64,000 nt of DNA from Flammeovirgaceae bacterium UBA2366 (GCA_002344065.1 DDTK01000013.1:62001-126000); one strand, 5' to 3'; counted from the first letter of the stretch, positions 25,622-34,978 are shown. Numbers and translations are program-made. Notes: generated by a model not told the origin, from the letters alone.

Positions 25622-26185
25622 ATGAAGAAATTCTTAATCTTTTCGGCAATTGCTGTTGTTCTCATAGTAATCCTGTGGTCGGTTGTAAATACCGTAAGGC
25701 TTAAGCAGACCAAGTCATTTAGCCCGGAGGAGGTGGTGACGTTTGCCGATGGCGATCTTAAGATAAAGATGCTCTATAACCGACCATATAAAAAGGGAAG
25801 AGAGATTTTCGGAGGATTAGTTCCGTACGGTAAAGTTTGGAGAACAGGCGCTAACGAAGCAACCATATTTGAGAATAATAAAACCATCATACTTGAAGGA
25901 AAGAAGTTAGTTCCGGGTAAATACAGTTTTTGGACCGTTCCCGACTCAACCTCCTGGCAAATTATTTTTAATTCGCAACATGGCCAGTGGGGAGTAAACA
26001 GCAAGGGGGAAGCGAACCGTGATCCTGCACTTGATGTTCTTTCGATCAGCGCACAAGCAATTATTCAGGAAAATGAATTTGAGCAATTCACCATTCAGTT
26101 TGAGAAAATGGGTGAGGATGCTGAAATGGTTTTGTTGTGGGATAAAACCGTAGTAGCAATTCCTTTCTCTTATCAACTCCCTTAA
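25622..26185 (+). CDS. DUF2911 protein, membrane-anchored
   Basis: The 187-residue protein has an N-terminal hydrophobic segment (about 4-24, FLIFSAIAVVLIVILWSVV), then the DUF2911 core: FGGLVPYGKVWRTGANEATI (about 58-77), LVPGKYSFWTVPDSTSWQII and FNSQHGQWG. DUF2911 proteins are common in Bacteroidota and have no assigned role. The segment is likely a signal anchor, putting the domain in the periplasm. The stop codon overlaps the stop of the convergent PD40 gene (TTAA shared). Confidence 0.8.
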   Translation: MKKFLIFSAIAVVLIVILWSVVNTVRLKQTKSFSPEEVVTFADGDLKIKMLYNRPYKKGREIFGGLVPYGKVWRTGANEATIFENNKTIILEGKKLVPGKYSFWTVPDSTSWQIIFNSQHGQWGVNSKGEANRDPALDVLSISAQAIIQENEFEQFTIQFEKMGEDAEMVLLWDKTVVAIPFSYQLP

Positions 26186-27777
26186 TTCTTTCTTTTTGCC
26201 AAAAGCCTGACAAGGGTCTTTCTGTTTTCAGGAATGGCTTCCGGTTTAAGATGTACACTGTACGTTAATGATGACCGGTCAACTCCGGAAGCAGTAAGTT
26301 GTTCAAGTAAAGCAAGCGCTTGTTTTTCTGTTCGATTATTGTGGTACGTGGTTTTTACTATCAGGCTGTCACGCGAGTAAAGTTGGCCAAGGGTGTCGAT
26401 ATCATCCAACTGAATGATTACACTGTCAATAGAAATTTCGGTTAGGTCAGGATGGGAGCGTGTGGAGTCTTCCTGATAGCCGATAAGAGAAACCTGCAAC
26501 TCGAAGTTTAATTGTGGTGAGCTTTTGATCAACCGTGACAATCGTTGTATTTCAAAACCAACATCATCAGGCTCGGCTGTATAGGGTTTAAACTGAATGC
26601 CATCAAGTTCCAACATATCACCCACACCAACAGGCTTAAGCACCGTGTTTACTTTTTGTACTAAAGGACTTTCCTCAACCGTCATATCAAACATTTTTGA
26701 GTAGAAGGTTAAATGACTCTCTTCTGGATCAATGGAGAGTTCATACTTGCTTCCCTGTGTGAGGTACAAAAAATAATTGCCCTCCTTGTCGGGTCGGCCG
26801 CTGAAGAAACGTTTATGAGTAGCTAAATCAGTTACCGAAATGTAGGCAGGTATTGGCATTCCATTTTGTCCTAGAATTTGCCCCTCAACCTTCATAACAG
26901 CGCGCGGCCGCCAGGGTTCGGGAACCAGGTATTCAATAATTTCACTTTTGAATTTACCGGGCGCATCCTTCAGCAGATACCGTCCATTGGAAATGGAACT
27001 GACAAACTGATCGTCTTTTTCAGTGTTAACAAAATCCATGGCCTCAGGATTTGACCACTCACCATTCACTAATCGACTCACGTATAAATCCATACCCCCT
27101 TTACTGGGCTTCATGGCATTAGAAGAAAAAATCAACACACTTCCGTCAGCAGAAATGCGAGGCGTTTGTGAGTTGCCTGTGTTAATGTGTGCAGGAAGTT
27201 CGGCAGGCTCCTCCCATCTTCCGTTGGCAGCTTTTTTTGTCACCATTATTTTGCAACGCTCAGCTTTCTGAGCATCCATTTTTTCGCACCGCATAAAGTA
27301 CATCGTTGCGCCATCGGGTGTAAAGGTGGGCGAACCTTCATGAAGCCGGGAGTTGATGGGTGCATACATATTTTGGAGGTCGCCCCAGGAGTTTCCTTTT
27401 AAACTTCCTGACCAGATATCGAATCCGCCAACACCACCCGATTTAATAGAGGTGATGTAAATGGTTTTACCATCGGCACTCAGGGTATAGCCTTTCATGA
27501 AATTGAGCAGGGTATTTATATGCTTGGGAAGCGCAACCGGATCCTGCCAGTCGGGCCCTACTTTGGAGGCATAGTAAACAGTGGGTACGTTATCTTCAGC
27601 ATAGTCAGAGGTGAACAACAAGGTACTTCCATCTAAACTTATAAAAGGAGCCGATACATTAATGGTAGGGCGGTTGATATTTTGTGGCAGTTTGCGGGTG
27701 GGTGCCTGGGCGAAGCAAACAGAAGCAAAACAACAGATTAGCGCCAGAATGAGTGCAGAATTCCTTTTCATAACCAT
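26182..27777 (-). CDS. Secreted PD40 beta-propeller protein with C-terminal OmpA-like region
   Basis: The 531-residue protein opens with a signal peptide (about 1-24) and has propeller blades of the PD40 type (residues 40-270): ISLDGSTLLFTSDY, LSADGKTIYITS, FTPDGATMYFMR, ISADGSVLIFSS. A carboxypeptidase-regulatory-like beta domain (VEGQILGQNGMPIPAYISVTD, start about residue 298) follows. The C-terminal part (about 395-531) resembles a degenerate OmpA-type peptidoglycan-binding domain (GFEIQRLSRLIKSSPQLNFE), although typical conserved Asp/Arg residues are not clear. Similar PD40-OmpA proteins are common in gliding and secreting Bacteroidota. Function here is unknown. It is convergent with the DUF2911 gene. 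Confidence 0.72.
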   Translation of the reverse strand: MVMKRNSALILALICCFASVCFAQAPTRKLPQNINRPTINVSAPFISLDGSTLLFTSDYAEDNVPTVYYASKVGPDWQDPVALPKHINTLLNFMKGYTLSADGKTIYITSIKSGGVGGFDIWSGSLKGNSWGDLQNMYAPINSRLHEGSPTFTPDGATMYFMRCEKMDAQKAERCKIMVTKKAANGRWEEPAELPAHINTGNSQTPRISADGSVLIFSSNAMKPSKGGMDLYVSRLVNGEWSNPEAMDFVNTEKDDQFVSSISNGRYLLKDAPGKFKSEIIEYLVPEPWRPRAVMKVEGQILGQNGMPIPAYISVTDLATHKRFFSGRPDKEGNYFLYLTQGSKYELSIDPEESHLTFYSKMFDMTVEESPLVQKVNTVLKPVGVGDMLELDGIQFKPYTAEPDDVGFEIQRLSRLIKSSPQLNFELQVSLIGYQEDSTRSHPDLTEISIDSVIIQLDDIDTLGQLYSRDSLIVKTTYHNNRTEKQALALLEQLTASGVDRSSLTYSVHLKPEAIPENRKTLVRLLAKRKN

Positions 27778-27891
27778 AAAGTTAGAACTTATGAGACAAA
27801 ACCACTGCCAGAATTCATGGCTTAATTGCCTTCAAAGTGATGGTTTTTTACTAACGATGTGATAATTTAGCCACTCAGTATTAGCAAAGCC

Positions 27892-28635
27892 ATGATTCAG
27901 GTCATTCCATCCATAGCCATACGAAAGGGACGTGTAGTAAGAATGCGCAAAGGAGATCCTACCAGTGAGAAAGCGTACGATGAAAATCCGCTCGATTTAT
28001 CAAAGCGATTTGAAGATCATGGTATTGAAGTAATTCACCTGGTTGATCTGGATGGTGCCGAACGAGGCTCACCGGTTAATTACCACATCATTGAGCAAAT
28101 AGCCGGATACACCGATTTAAAAATTGATTTTACCGGAGGTATTTCTACCGATGGTGATATCAGTAAAGCTTATGAATCGGGTGCGGACTATGTTACCGCA
28201 TCGAGTATTGCCGTCACTAATCCCGAATTGTTTGCTTCATGGATAGTGTCCTTCGGCCGTGAGAAAATGACATTGGGCGCAGATGTTACCGATGTAAGGA
28301 GTATGAACTTGCTCTTTCGCGGCTGGCAACGAAAATCTGAGCTGACGCTGTACGAACATCTGGAGTTTTTCCATTCCCGGGGATTGAAATATGTGAAATC
28401 AACTGATGTATCACGTGACGGTGTATTGGAGGGACCAAACTTTGAATTTTATCAAAACATACGCGACCGTTTTCCGGAATTGAGTGTGCTCGCCAGCGGA
28501 GGTATCCGGGGAGTTGATGACATTAAACGCCTGAATGAAATGGGTATCTTTGCAGTGATTTTCGGCAAAGCCTACTACGAAGGCGTTCTTAAGTTAAAGG
28601 ATCTGGAGCAATTTTTTGTAAAGAAGGAATCATAA
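27892..28635 (+). CDS. HisA-like TIM-barrel paralogue, catalytic Asp replaced
   Basis: The 247-residue protein is clearly of the HisA/HisF barrel family: phosphate-binding loops DFTGGIST (79-86) and ASGGIRG near residue 202, plus LGADVTDVRS (129-138) and TDVSRDGVLEGP match Bacteroidota HisA. In true HisA (ProFAR isomerase) the catalytic base is the Asp of the N-terminal IPAID motif. Here that motif reads IPSIAI, so the Asp is Ala9. The first phosphate loop is TGG rather than GGG, and the SxSIAV segment reads ASSIAV. The second catalytic Asp (Asp131) is kept. No other histidine gene is near. I therefore do not call it hisA; a changed or lost isomerase activity is inferred. Confidence 0.75.
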   Translation: MIQVIPSIAIRKGRVVRMRKGDPTSEKAYDENPLDLSKRFEDHGIEVIHLVDLDGAERGSPVNYHIIEQIAGYTDLKIDFTGGISTDGDISKAYESGADYVTASSIAVTNPELFASWIVSFGREKMTLGADVTDVRSMNLLFRGWQRKSELTLYEHLEFFHSRGLKYVKSTDVSRDGVLEGPNFEFYQNIRDRFPELSVLASGGIRGVDDIKRLNEMGIFAVIFGKAYYEGVLKLKDLEQFFVKKES

Positions 28636-28669
28636 AGAAAGCCCCGCTCATGCGGGGCTTTCTGTTTTT
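28636..28669 (+). terminator. Strong intrinsic terminator after the HisA-like gene
   Basis: A perfect 12-bp stem (AGAAAGCCCCGC, 28636-28647, with GCGGGGCTTTCT, 28652-28663) and a 4-base loop (TCAT) are followed by GTTTTTA. The T run is on the + strand, so it ends the HisA-like gene; it also separates it from the convergent lipoprotein gene. Confidence 0.92.
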
Positions 28670-29270
28670 ACTGGATTATTATATTAAACGTAACCTCAAT
28701 ATCAGTATCACCACTTCCTGGGCAAGTTCCATTTTTTGTTCCGGGTTGATGTCTTAAAACAATTTTAATAGTTCCAGAACCAGCATCTCCAGTTTCCCAA
28801 TTTGTTAAAAGTCCAACAGGAAGCCCATCATCGTCTTCATCGGCATAGGCATAACTAATATTTGCACCACCTCCTACTGTGAAACAGAATAGATGTTCAT
28901 CATCCTCCTCTTCAATTTCTTCAGTAATATTTTCAATGGGAGTTTCTGACTCATTTAGTAGCTCAATGCGGCCTGTGTAGGCTGTGTTGGCAGCCAGTAT
29001 TGCAGCGGGTGACGCACCGCCTGATGAGGGGATGTACGAGTAAACCGGTGCTATTGGACCATCTCCATCTTCATCATAAAATTTAAGAGTTACTGTTGCT
29101 CCGCCTTCACCCACCGGGGTAAGTGTTAGTGTCAATGTCGTGATTAACTCCTCCTCATTTGGTGGCTCCGGATCATCCCCACAGCTTACAAGCAACACTG
29201 TTGCAAGTAGAATTGAGCCAGCAAAAAAACGTGTAAGCCATCGCATCATTAAATTGTTTGTCATGTTCAT
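28668..29270 (-). CDS. Acidic lipoprotein linked to a TonB receptor
   Basis: The 200-residue protein has a lipoprotein signal with lipid-modified Cys30 (LLATVLLVSCGDD). The mature part is very acidic (PEPPNEEEL; ITEEIEEEDDEH at about residues 114-125) and rich in Thr/Gly beta-like segments. It contains CFTVGGGANISYAYADED and CPGSGDTDIEVTFNI. I recognise it as the kind of lipoprotein often found directly downstream of a TonB receptor in Bacteroidota, but I cannot name a domain. It ends the TonB receptor operon, which starts 12 nt upstream. Several Met codons near the start leave the exact start open. Confidence 0.7.
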   Translation of the reverse strand: MNMTNNLMMRWLTRFFAGSILLATVLLVSCGDDPEPPNEEELITTLTLTLTPVGEGGATVTLKFYDEDGDGPIAPVYSYIPSSGGASPAAILAANTAYTGRIELLNESETPIENITEEIEEEDDEHLFCFTVGGGANISYAYADEDDDGLPVGLLTNWETGDAGSGTIKIVLRHQPGTKNGTCPGSGDTDIEVTFNIIIQ

Positions 29271-29282
29271 AGTTTGTTTGAT

Positions 29283-31673
29283 TTAGTTATGTGAGTGAAA
29301 ATTGTATTTAATCCGTATAATAAAATTCCGACCGACATCATCAGCAAAATACCGCAGCCGGTTCATGTAATTCCGATAGGCCTTATTGGTAAGGTTTTCG
29401 CCCGCCAGGCTTATGGATAGATGATGATCTTTTACCGGGACTTTAAAGCCAACCTCCATGTTAAGCAAGGTGTATCCGGGAGGAGCGGGGGCAATGTCGT
29501 AAATCTTATCTCCGGTGTAATCCGGAATTTCAGATGGATAAACGGTAATAGGTGCACGATGCTGTTCAAAATACGTAGGCACTGAAAGTTTGACAAAGAA
29601 GTCTTCCAGCTTACCTACATCTGTGAGATACGTAATGCTATTCTCCATATTTATGGGGGGAATGAAAATAAGAACATCATTGCGTTGAATATCTTTAGCA
29701 TAGATGTAAGACAACTTACCGGTGTATTGAATTTTTTGATTGATCGACCATTGAAAAAGCGCATCTGCCCCGGTTAAGAGCGCATGGGTTTGTTGGTATT
29801 GCCATACCGGAAAATATCCTCTTATAGTGAGGCGGGTGTCCGTGGGACTAAGAAATATATAGTTGTTGACGGCATTTGCATAAACTGAAAAATCCGCTGA
29901 GAATTTTTTACTTCCAACCTGAAGCGTACTGATCCATTTTCCTGAACTTTCTTTTTTGATTAATCCCTGATCGGTAAGTACTTCTCCACCGGGGCGCATC
30001 AGGCCTTCTTCAATAGCCGCAGTGCCATGGTGAAGGCCTTCGCTATACAATTCACTTACATGGGGCGGGCGCATGGAGAAGCCCAAATGATTATTCAGCC
30101 TGATAGTGGGACTGAAATAATAAGTTGCTCCCAATGAACCCGAAAAATAATGGAAGTTAAATGTAGGTTTAACGAGGGTGTTGTTAAATGTAAATGTTCG
30201 AACCTGCAAATACTGGTAATCGTATCGCGCACCTGCCTCCAGAAGCCAATTTGCTTTGCGCATTTTTTCAATAACAAATATTCCGGTAGCAAACTGCGTG
30301 TAATCCGGAATTAAAGGACGAATACCCGTTTCGCCCGTTTCGTTGATGTTGTATTTGTAAGTAGCGTTTAGTCCAAGGCTTCCGGAATGATGTGAGTGTT
30401 CATGGTCAAGCGAAACATCCAAAACATTGGAGAACAATTTCATAAATAAAGCCGGCCGATCATTTCGTCCGCCTCTGCGCACATCGAATTCTTTTCGTTG
30501 ATTGTATTGCCCTCCATACAAGATGTTTAACTTACCAATGCCGGCAAGGTTTTGATAGGCACTTATCTTTAGTAACTGATGATTAATTTTTTGTTTGGGG
30601 TTATTAATCTCATACGTGAAAGGTGCTATGTACCAGGGTTCATTGCTTTTAATGGAATTCTCCAGGTCGGTAAGGTTGCCGGTATGAGCCGCCCGTAAAA
30701 TTGCAATTTCGGTATTGAAGCTGCTGGCGTAAATCTCTAATCCTCTAGAATGCTGTTGAAATCCCAGTGCACCTGAAAAATTCAATTCCTCCAAACCGGT
30801 ATTGGAGAGCACATAATCTGGTGACGAAAAGTCACCGCCTTTTTTAACTGTTCCTTGCAATCGCCAATTCCAGTTCTCCGCATTTTTGAACCCTCCTTCG
30901 AAAGTACTTGACAAAATCCCCATACGGTTATTCGACATGAAGCCAGTATTCACTTCGCCACCAAATTTTTGTGTTTGATGAAGCTTAGGTGTGTTGACAA
31001 TAATCACTCCACCCATGGCATCGGCACCATAACGAACTGCTTCAGCGCCTTTAACAACGGTGAGTTCGGAAGCAATGAACGGATCAATTTCCGGGGCATG
31101 CTCAATACCCCATTGTTGTCCTTCTTGCCGGATTCCGTTGTTCAGAATTAATATACGTTGACTGTGTAATCCATGAATAACAGGCTTGAATACAGCCGGC
31201 CCGGATTGCAAGACATTTACACCAGGAAGTGCATTCAGACTTTCGCCCAATGATTTTCCCTTCAGTTGATCGAGCTCTGTTTCAGAGAGCACAAGCGAAG
31301 AGTTTGTCAAGCCTGTTGATAAAGATTCTCCGTACACGTCAACCTCCTGAAGTTCAATCCGCGAGGGCGTCATGGTTACTACTACCTTTTGATTTGCGGT
31401 GAGATTAATTTCTTCTACATGATCCTCAAACCCAACAAATTTTACGTGTAGCCTGTGAATTCCGGTACAGATATTTGTGAAGTTAAACACGCCACGTTCA
31501 TTGCTTACCACACCTACTGTTCCTAATAAAATAGTAGCACCGGGCAAGGCTTTTCCTTCCGAATCAACTACTGATCCAACAAGTGTTAGCGAACAGTTAT
31601 CCTGCCCGATTACCAGGATACGGAGCAACAGAAGATATATGGTGATAATACGCCCGAACACTACATGCAACAA
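29283..31673 (-). CDS. TonB-dependent receptor with N-terminal carboxypeptidase-like domain
   Basis: The 796-residue protein has a hydrophobic leader (1-23), a carboxypeptidase-regulatory-like domain (about 28-108: LVGSVVDSEGKALPGATILLG), a plug (about 118-240, with LGESLNALPGVNV and RYGADAMGGVIIVNTP), and a beta barrel ending FIIRIKYNF. A histidine-rich loop (DHEHSHHSGS near residue 420) resembles the His-rich stretch of zinc receptor ZnuD, so zinc or another divalent metal is a possible cargo; this is inference. The conserved barrel motif SMRPPHVSELYSEGLHHGTA is present. The next gene (12 nt on) is the acidic lipoprotein. No SusD-like partner is present, so a glycan-uptake role is less likely. 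Confidence 0.85.
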   Translation of the reverse strand: MLHVVFGRIITIYLLLLRILVIGQDNCSLTLVGSVVDSEGKALPGATILLGTVGVVSNERGVFNFTNICTGIHRLHVKFVGFEDHVEEINLTANQKVVVTMTPSRIELQEVDVYGESLSTGLTNSSLVLSETELDQLKGKSLGESLNALPGVNVLQSGPAVFKPVIHGLHSQRILILNNGIRQEGQQWGIEHAPEIDPFIASELTVVKGAEAVRYGADAMGGVIIVNTPKLHQTQKFGGEVNTGFMSNNRMGILSSTFEGGFKNAENWNWRLQGTVKKGGDFSSPDYVLSNTGLEELNFSGALGFQQHSRGLEIYASSFNTEIAILRAAHTGNLTDLENSIKSNEPWYIAPFTYEINNPKQKINHQLLKISAYQNLAGIGKLNILYGGQYNQRKEFDVRRGGRNDRPALFMKLFSNVLDVSLDHEHSHHSGSLGLNATYKYNINETGETGIRPLIPDYTQFATGIFVIEKMRKANWLLEAGARYDYQYLQVRTFTFNNTLVKPTFNFHYFSGSLGATYYFSPTIRLNNHLGFSMRPPHVSELYSEGLHHGTAAIEEGLMRPGGEVLTDQGLIKKESSGKWISTLQVGSKKFSADFSVYANAVNNYIFLSPTDTRLTIRGYFPVWQYQQTHALLTGADALFQWSINQKIQYTGKLSYIYAKDIQRNDVLIFIPPINMENSITYLTDVGKLEDFFVKLSVPTYFEQHRAPITVYPSEIPDYTGDKIYDIAPAPPGYTLLNMEVGFKVPVKDHHLSISLAGENLTNKAYRNYMNRLRYFADDVGRNFIIRIKYNFHSHN

Positions 31674-31737
31674 AGTTGCAAATATAGAATTTTATAAAGA
31701 AATCAGCTGAGGTTGAAATGGGAATGTTTATACCGGA

Positions 31738-32070
31738 TTAATCAACAATATCGGAGAGCTTGAAGCGCTCAATGAGATAATACAGGAAATTGAAGGAAAG
31801 GACCGATGAGTTTTCTTCTGGTTTGGCCTTAGGGTCTGGTTTTTTTACACCGGGCTTTAATGAGATGGTGTCGCGAGAAATTACAGTGGGTTTTATTGAT
31901 TTTACATCGGATTCAGGCAAAACGTCCGTTGACGGGTCGAACCGATTGTCCCTTAAACCATTTCCGGAGTCTAAATCAGGGATTCGATCATCCTGCGCAA
32001 AGGCAACAACACCTGAACATAAAATGCACAGCGTGAAGAGAATGGCGGCTAGGTTTTTACTGATTTTCAT
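31738..32070 (-). CDS. Short secreted protein of unknown function
   Basis: ATG 32070 is chosen because it starts a signal peptide (MKISKNLAAILFTLCILCSG then VVAFAQ); the in-frame start at 32160 would add 30 unrelated residues. The mature part is about 85 residues, rich in Asp, Pro and Lys, with a Lys/Pro spacer (KPGVKKPDPKAKPEEN) and a hydrophobic-aromatic tail (NFLYYLIERFKLSD). I do not recognise a family. It is divergent from csaA (143 bases between the two starts) and downstream of no other minus-strand gene within 60 bases. Confidence 0.55.
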   Translation of the reverse strand: MKISKNLAAILFTLCILCSGVVAFAQDDRIPDLDSGNGLRDNRFDPSTDVLPESDVKSIKPTVISRDTISLKPGVKKPDPKAKPEENSSVLSFNFLYYLIERFKLSDIVD

Positions 32071-32213
32071 ACCGGTAATATCGTTCAAACGCAAAACTTT
32101 AGATTCTTGTTTCGAGAAAGGTAGATATTTCGTTTGGCATCCGGTGGGATAATTAGACAAATCTTGGGTTTTAATAGATAAAAAGCCTCATTTGCTCCTA
32201 TTTTTAGCAGTAT

Positions 32214-32546
32214 ATGGCAATTAACTGGCAAGACTTCGAAAAGGTTGATTTACGGGCAGGTACCATTGTGAAAGCTGAGGAATTTACGCAAGCCCGAAAA
32301 CCAGCGCTAAAGCTTTGGGTAGACTTAGGGCATTTGGGTATTAAGAAATCGAGTGCCCAAATTAAAGACCTCTATTCACCCGCTGCGCTAGTGGGTAAAC
32401 AAGTAATTTGCGTAGTGAATTTTCCGCCAAAACAAATCGGCAATTTTCTGTCCGAAGTACTGGTGACAGGCTTCCCCGATGAAGCTGGACGGGTAGTATT
32501 AAGCACTCCTGAAAAAAAGGTACCCAACGGAGTACGTCTTTTCTGA
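32214..32546 (+). CDS. csaA: tRNA-binding protein CsaA-like
   Basis: The 110-residue protein matches CsaA: VDLRAGTIVKAEEFTQARKPALKLWVD has the OB-fold tRNA-binding core, with the KPALKL segment and the C-terminal SEVLVTGFPDEAGRVVLSTP loop. CsaA binds tRNA and in Bacillus was reported to help protein export as a chaperone. It has no signal peptide and is cytoplasmic. The stop is 2 nt from the start of murF-alr, so the two genes are probably co-transcribed. The same fold is found in the C-terminal part of MetRS, but this protein is single-domain. Confidence 0.9.
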   Translation: MAINWQDFEKVDLRAGTIVKAEEFTQARKPALKLWVDLGHLGIKKSSAQIKDLYSPAALVGKQVICVVNFPPKQIGNFLSEVLVTGFPDEAGRVVLSTPEKKVPNGVRLF

Positions 32547-32548
32547 CT

Positions 32549-34978
32549 ATGAATTTCACCGAATTATCAGCTATAACAGGTGGGCAGGTGATACACCTTG
32601 AGGACGACAGGCCGGTGGTATACTTAATTACGGATAGCCGGAAACCGGTACTTCACGAGGGCGCTTTGTTCATTGCCATGGCAGGCGAACGGCATGATGG
32701 TCACGATTACATCCGAACATTATATGAGCAGGGCATACGGCAATTTATGGTGGAGCGGAATTATGAGTGGAAGAATTTTCCGCAGGCAAACGTACTTCAG
32801 GTAGTTTCATCGTTAAAGGCCTTGCAGCAAATGGCCGCGTATCATCGCAACCAATTTTCTATACCGGTTATCGGAATAACGGGTAGCAATGGAAAAACCA
32901 TCGTTAAAGAATGGCTCTTTCAGTTGTTGGGATTAGAGTACAACATCATAAAAAATCCTGGAAGCTATAACTCTCAACTGGGCGTTCCGCTTTCTGTTTG
33001 GCAGATCCAGAAGCATCACCAACTGGGCATATTCGAAGCAGGGATATCAAAACCCGGAGAGATGGAAAATCTTGAGCGCATCATATGCCCTACGCTGGGT
33101 GTATTCACCAACATTGGCTCTGCGCACGATGAAAATTTTTCTGATGTAAAAAGTAAAATTTCGGAGAAACTCAAATTATTTAAACACACACATCAGCTCA
33201 TCTACTGTGCTGATCATGCGGAAATTAATGCTGCAGTAAAAGCCAGCAACATTACTACATTATCATGGGGCTTTACCCCTTCTGCCGATGTTATTGTAAA
33301 GAAGGAAAATAATCACTACCGCTTTATATACAGAAATAATCAGGTTGAAGTTCAATTTCCATTTACCGATACAGCATCTGTGGAAAATGCTTCACATTGT
33401 GTTGTTGTCATGCAGGCACTTAATTACAATAGCCAAACTATTCAGCAGCGCATTCAAGTGCTGAGGTCTGTTCCTATGCGACTTGAGTTAAAAGAGGGGA
33501 TTAATCAATGCCAGATTATTGATGATACTTATAATAATGATCTGGCGGGTCTTCAAATGAGCCTCGATTTTTTGAAGAACCAAAATCAAAGAAACGGAAG
33601 AGTAATTATACTATCCGACATTCTTCAATCTGGCTTGTCTGACGAAATGTTAGTAAGGCGCATAGCTGATTTAATTAATACAAGTCGTGTTGAAAGGTTT
33701 ATTGGTGTGGGCCCAGCATTGATGAAATATCAACAGCTCTTTAATGTGCCTTCCTCTTTTTTTACGTCTTCAGATGAATTTTTAAAACACATCGACACGC
33801 AAGCATTTCAACAGCAGGTGATATTAGTGAAAGGAGCACGGGTATTTCAATTCGAACAGGTTGTAAAGCAACTGCAAAAGAAAGTACACGGAACAGTAAT
33901 GGAGGTAAATCTCGGAGCACTGGTTGATAACCTTAACTTCTTCCGGTCGAAGTTGAAACCGAAAACAAAACTGATGGTAATGGTCAAGGCTTTTGCCTAT
34001 GGTAGTGGAAGCATAGAGGTGGCTAATGTTTTGCAATTCCATAAGGTGGATTACCTGGGCGTTGCTTATGCTGACGAGGGCGTTGAACTTCGACAGAATA
34101 ATATAACTGTACCGATTATGGTTATGAATCCAAGCTCAGCTGGATTTCCATCCATGATTCAATACAACCTGGAGCCGGAAATCTATAGCCTTAAAATTCT
34201 GTATGAGTTGATAGATTTTTTAAAGGGCAGATCGTTAAGTATTCATATAAAACTTGATACCGGAATGCACCGGCTTGGATTTGATGAACAAGATATTGAT
34301 GAGCTTATTCAAATACTAAAGATAAATCCAGCCATAAAAGTACGCTCTATCTTTAGCCACCTGGCAGGTTCGGACGAATCCGATCACGATCTTTTTTCCA
34401 GTCAACAGTATGCCCGGTTTATGGTTACAGCAGAAAAAATTTCTAAAACCCTCCCGGAATCTCCGCTGTTACATATTTTGAATACACCGGGAATACTTCG
34501 TTTTTCAGACTGGCAGTTGGATATGGTAAGGTTGGGAGTCGGGTTATATGGCGTGGATCCAACAGCGGAAGGAAGGAAGCTAAAGCCGGTTCTTACCCTG
34601 AAAACAGTGATCTCACAAATCAAGAATATTGTAAAAGGCGAGAGTATTGGTTATGGAAGAAAGGGGATAGCCGGTAAAGACATGAGAATTGCCACGATAG
34701 CTATTGGCTATGCCGATGGTTTTAACCGTGCATTTAGTGGTGGGGTTGGTAAAGTTATGATACAGGGCAAACGCGCCCAGGTGGTGGGGAACGTTTGTAT
34801 GGATATGACGATGATTGACATTACAGGCATAAATGCCCAGGAGGGAGATGAAGTGATTATTTTTGGAAGCGAGTTACCGGTAGAAGAACTCGCCAAAAGT
34901 ATTAACACCATTCCATATGAAATTTTAACAAACACCAGTGAACGGGTAAAGCGTGTTTTTGTAGCCGAAAGCATGTAG
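32549..34978 (+). CDS. Bifunctional MurF ligase / alanine racemase
   Basis: The 809-residue fusion joins two peptidoglycan enzymes. Residues 1 to about 445 are MurF, which adds D-Ala-D-Ala to UDP-MurNAc-tripeptide; its P-loop GSNGKTIVKEW is at about 111-121, with IDDTYNNDLAGLQMSL as the family's DxYNA-like motif. Residues about 450 to 809 are an alanine racemase with PLP-binding Lys480 in VMVKAFAYGSG and the second catalytic face in GYGRKGIAGKDMRIATIAIGY. Fusions of this type are known in Bacteroidota and couple D-Ala supply to its use. The Ile after GKT (usually Thr/Ser) occurs in this fused branch. It follows csaA by 2 nt. Confidence 0.93.
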   Translation: MNFTELSAITGGQVIHLEDDRPVVYLITDSRKPVLHEGALFIAMAGERHDGHDYIRTLYEQGIRQFMVERNYEWKNFPQANVLQVVSSLKALQQMAAYHRNQFSIPVIGITGSNGKTIVKEWLFQLLGLEYNIIKNPGSYNSQLGVPLSVWQIQKHHQLGIFEAGISKPGEMENLERIICPTLGVFTNIGSAHDENFSDVKSKISEKLKLFKHTHQLIYCADHAEINAAVKASNITTLSWGFTPSADVIVKKENNHYRFIYRNNQVEVQFPFTDTASVENASHCVVVMQALNYNSQTIQQRIQVLRSVPMRLELKEGINQCQIIDDTYNNDLAGLQMSLDFLKNQNQRNGRVIILSDILQSGLSDEMLVRRIADLINTSRVERFIGVGPALMKYQQLFNVPSSFFTSSDEFLKHIDTQAFQQQVILVKGARVFQFEQVVKQLQKKVHGTVMEVNLGALVDNLNFFRSKLKPKTKLMVMVKAFAYGSGSIEVANVLQFHKVDYLGVAYADEGVELRQNNITVPIMVMNPSSAGFPSMIQYNLEPEIYSLKILYELIDFLKGRSLSIHIKLDTGMHRLGFDEQDIDELIQILKINPAIKVRSIFSHLAGSDESDHDLFSSQQYARFMVTAEKISKTLPESPLLHILNTPGILRFSDWQLDMVRLGVGLYGVDPTAEGRKLKPVLTLKTVISQIKNIVKGESIGYGRKGIAGKDMRIATIAIGYADGFNRAFSGGVGKVMIQGKRAQVVGNVCMDMTMIDITGINAQEGDEVIIFGSELPVEELAKSINTIPYEILTNTSERVKRVFVAESM

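Noticed and set aside
27892..28635. Annotation as true hisA
   Set aside because: The catalytic Asp of the N-terminal motif is Ala and no histidine genes are near; only the fold is safe to assign.
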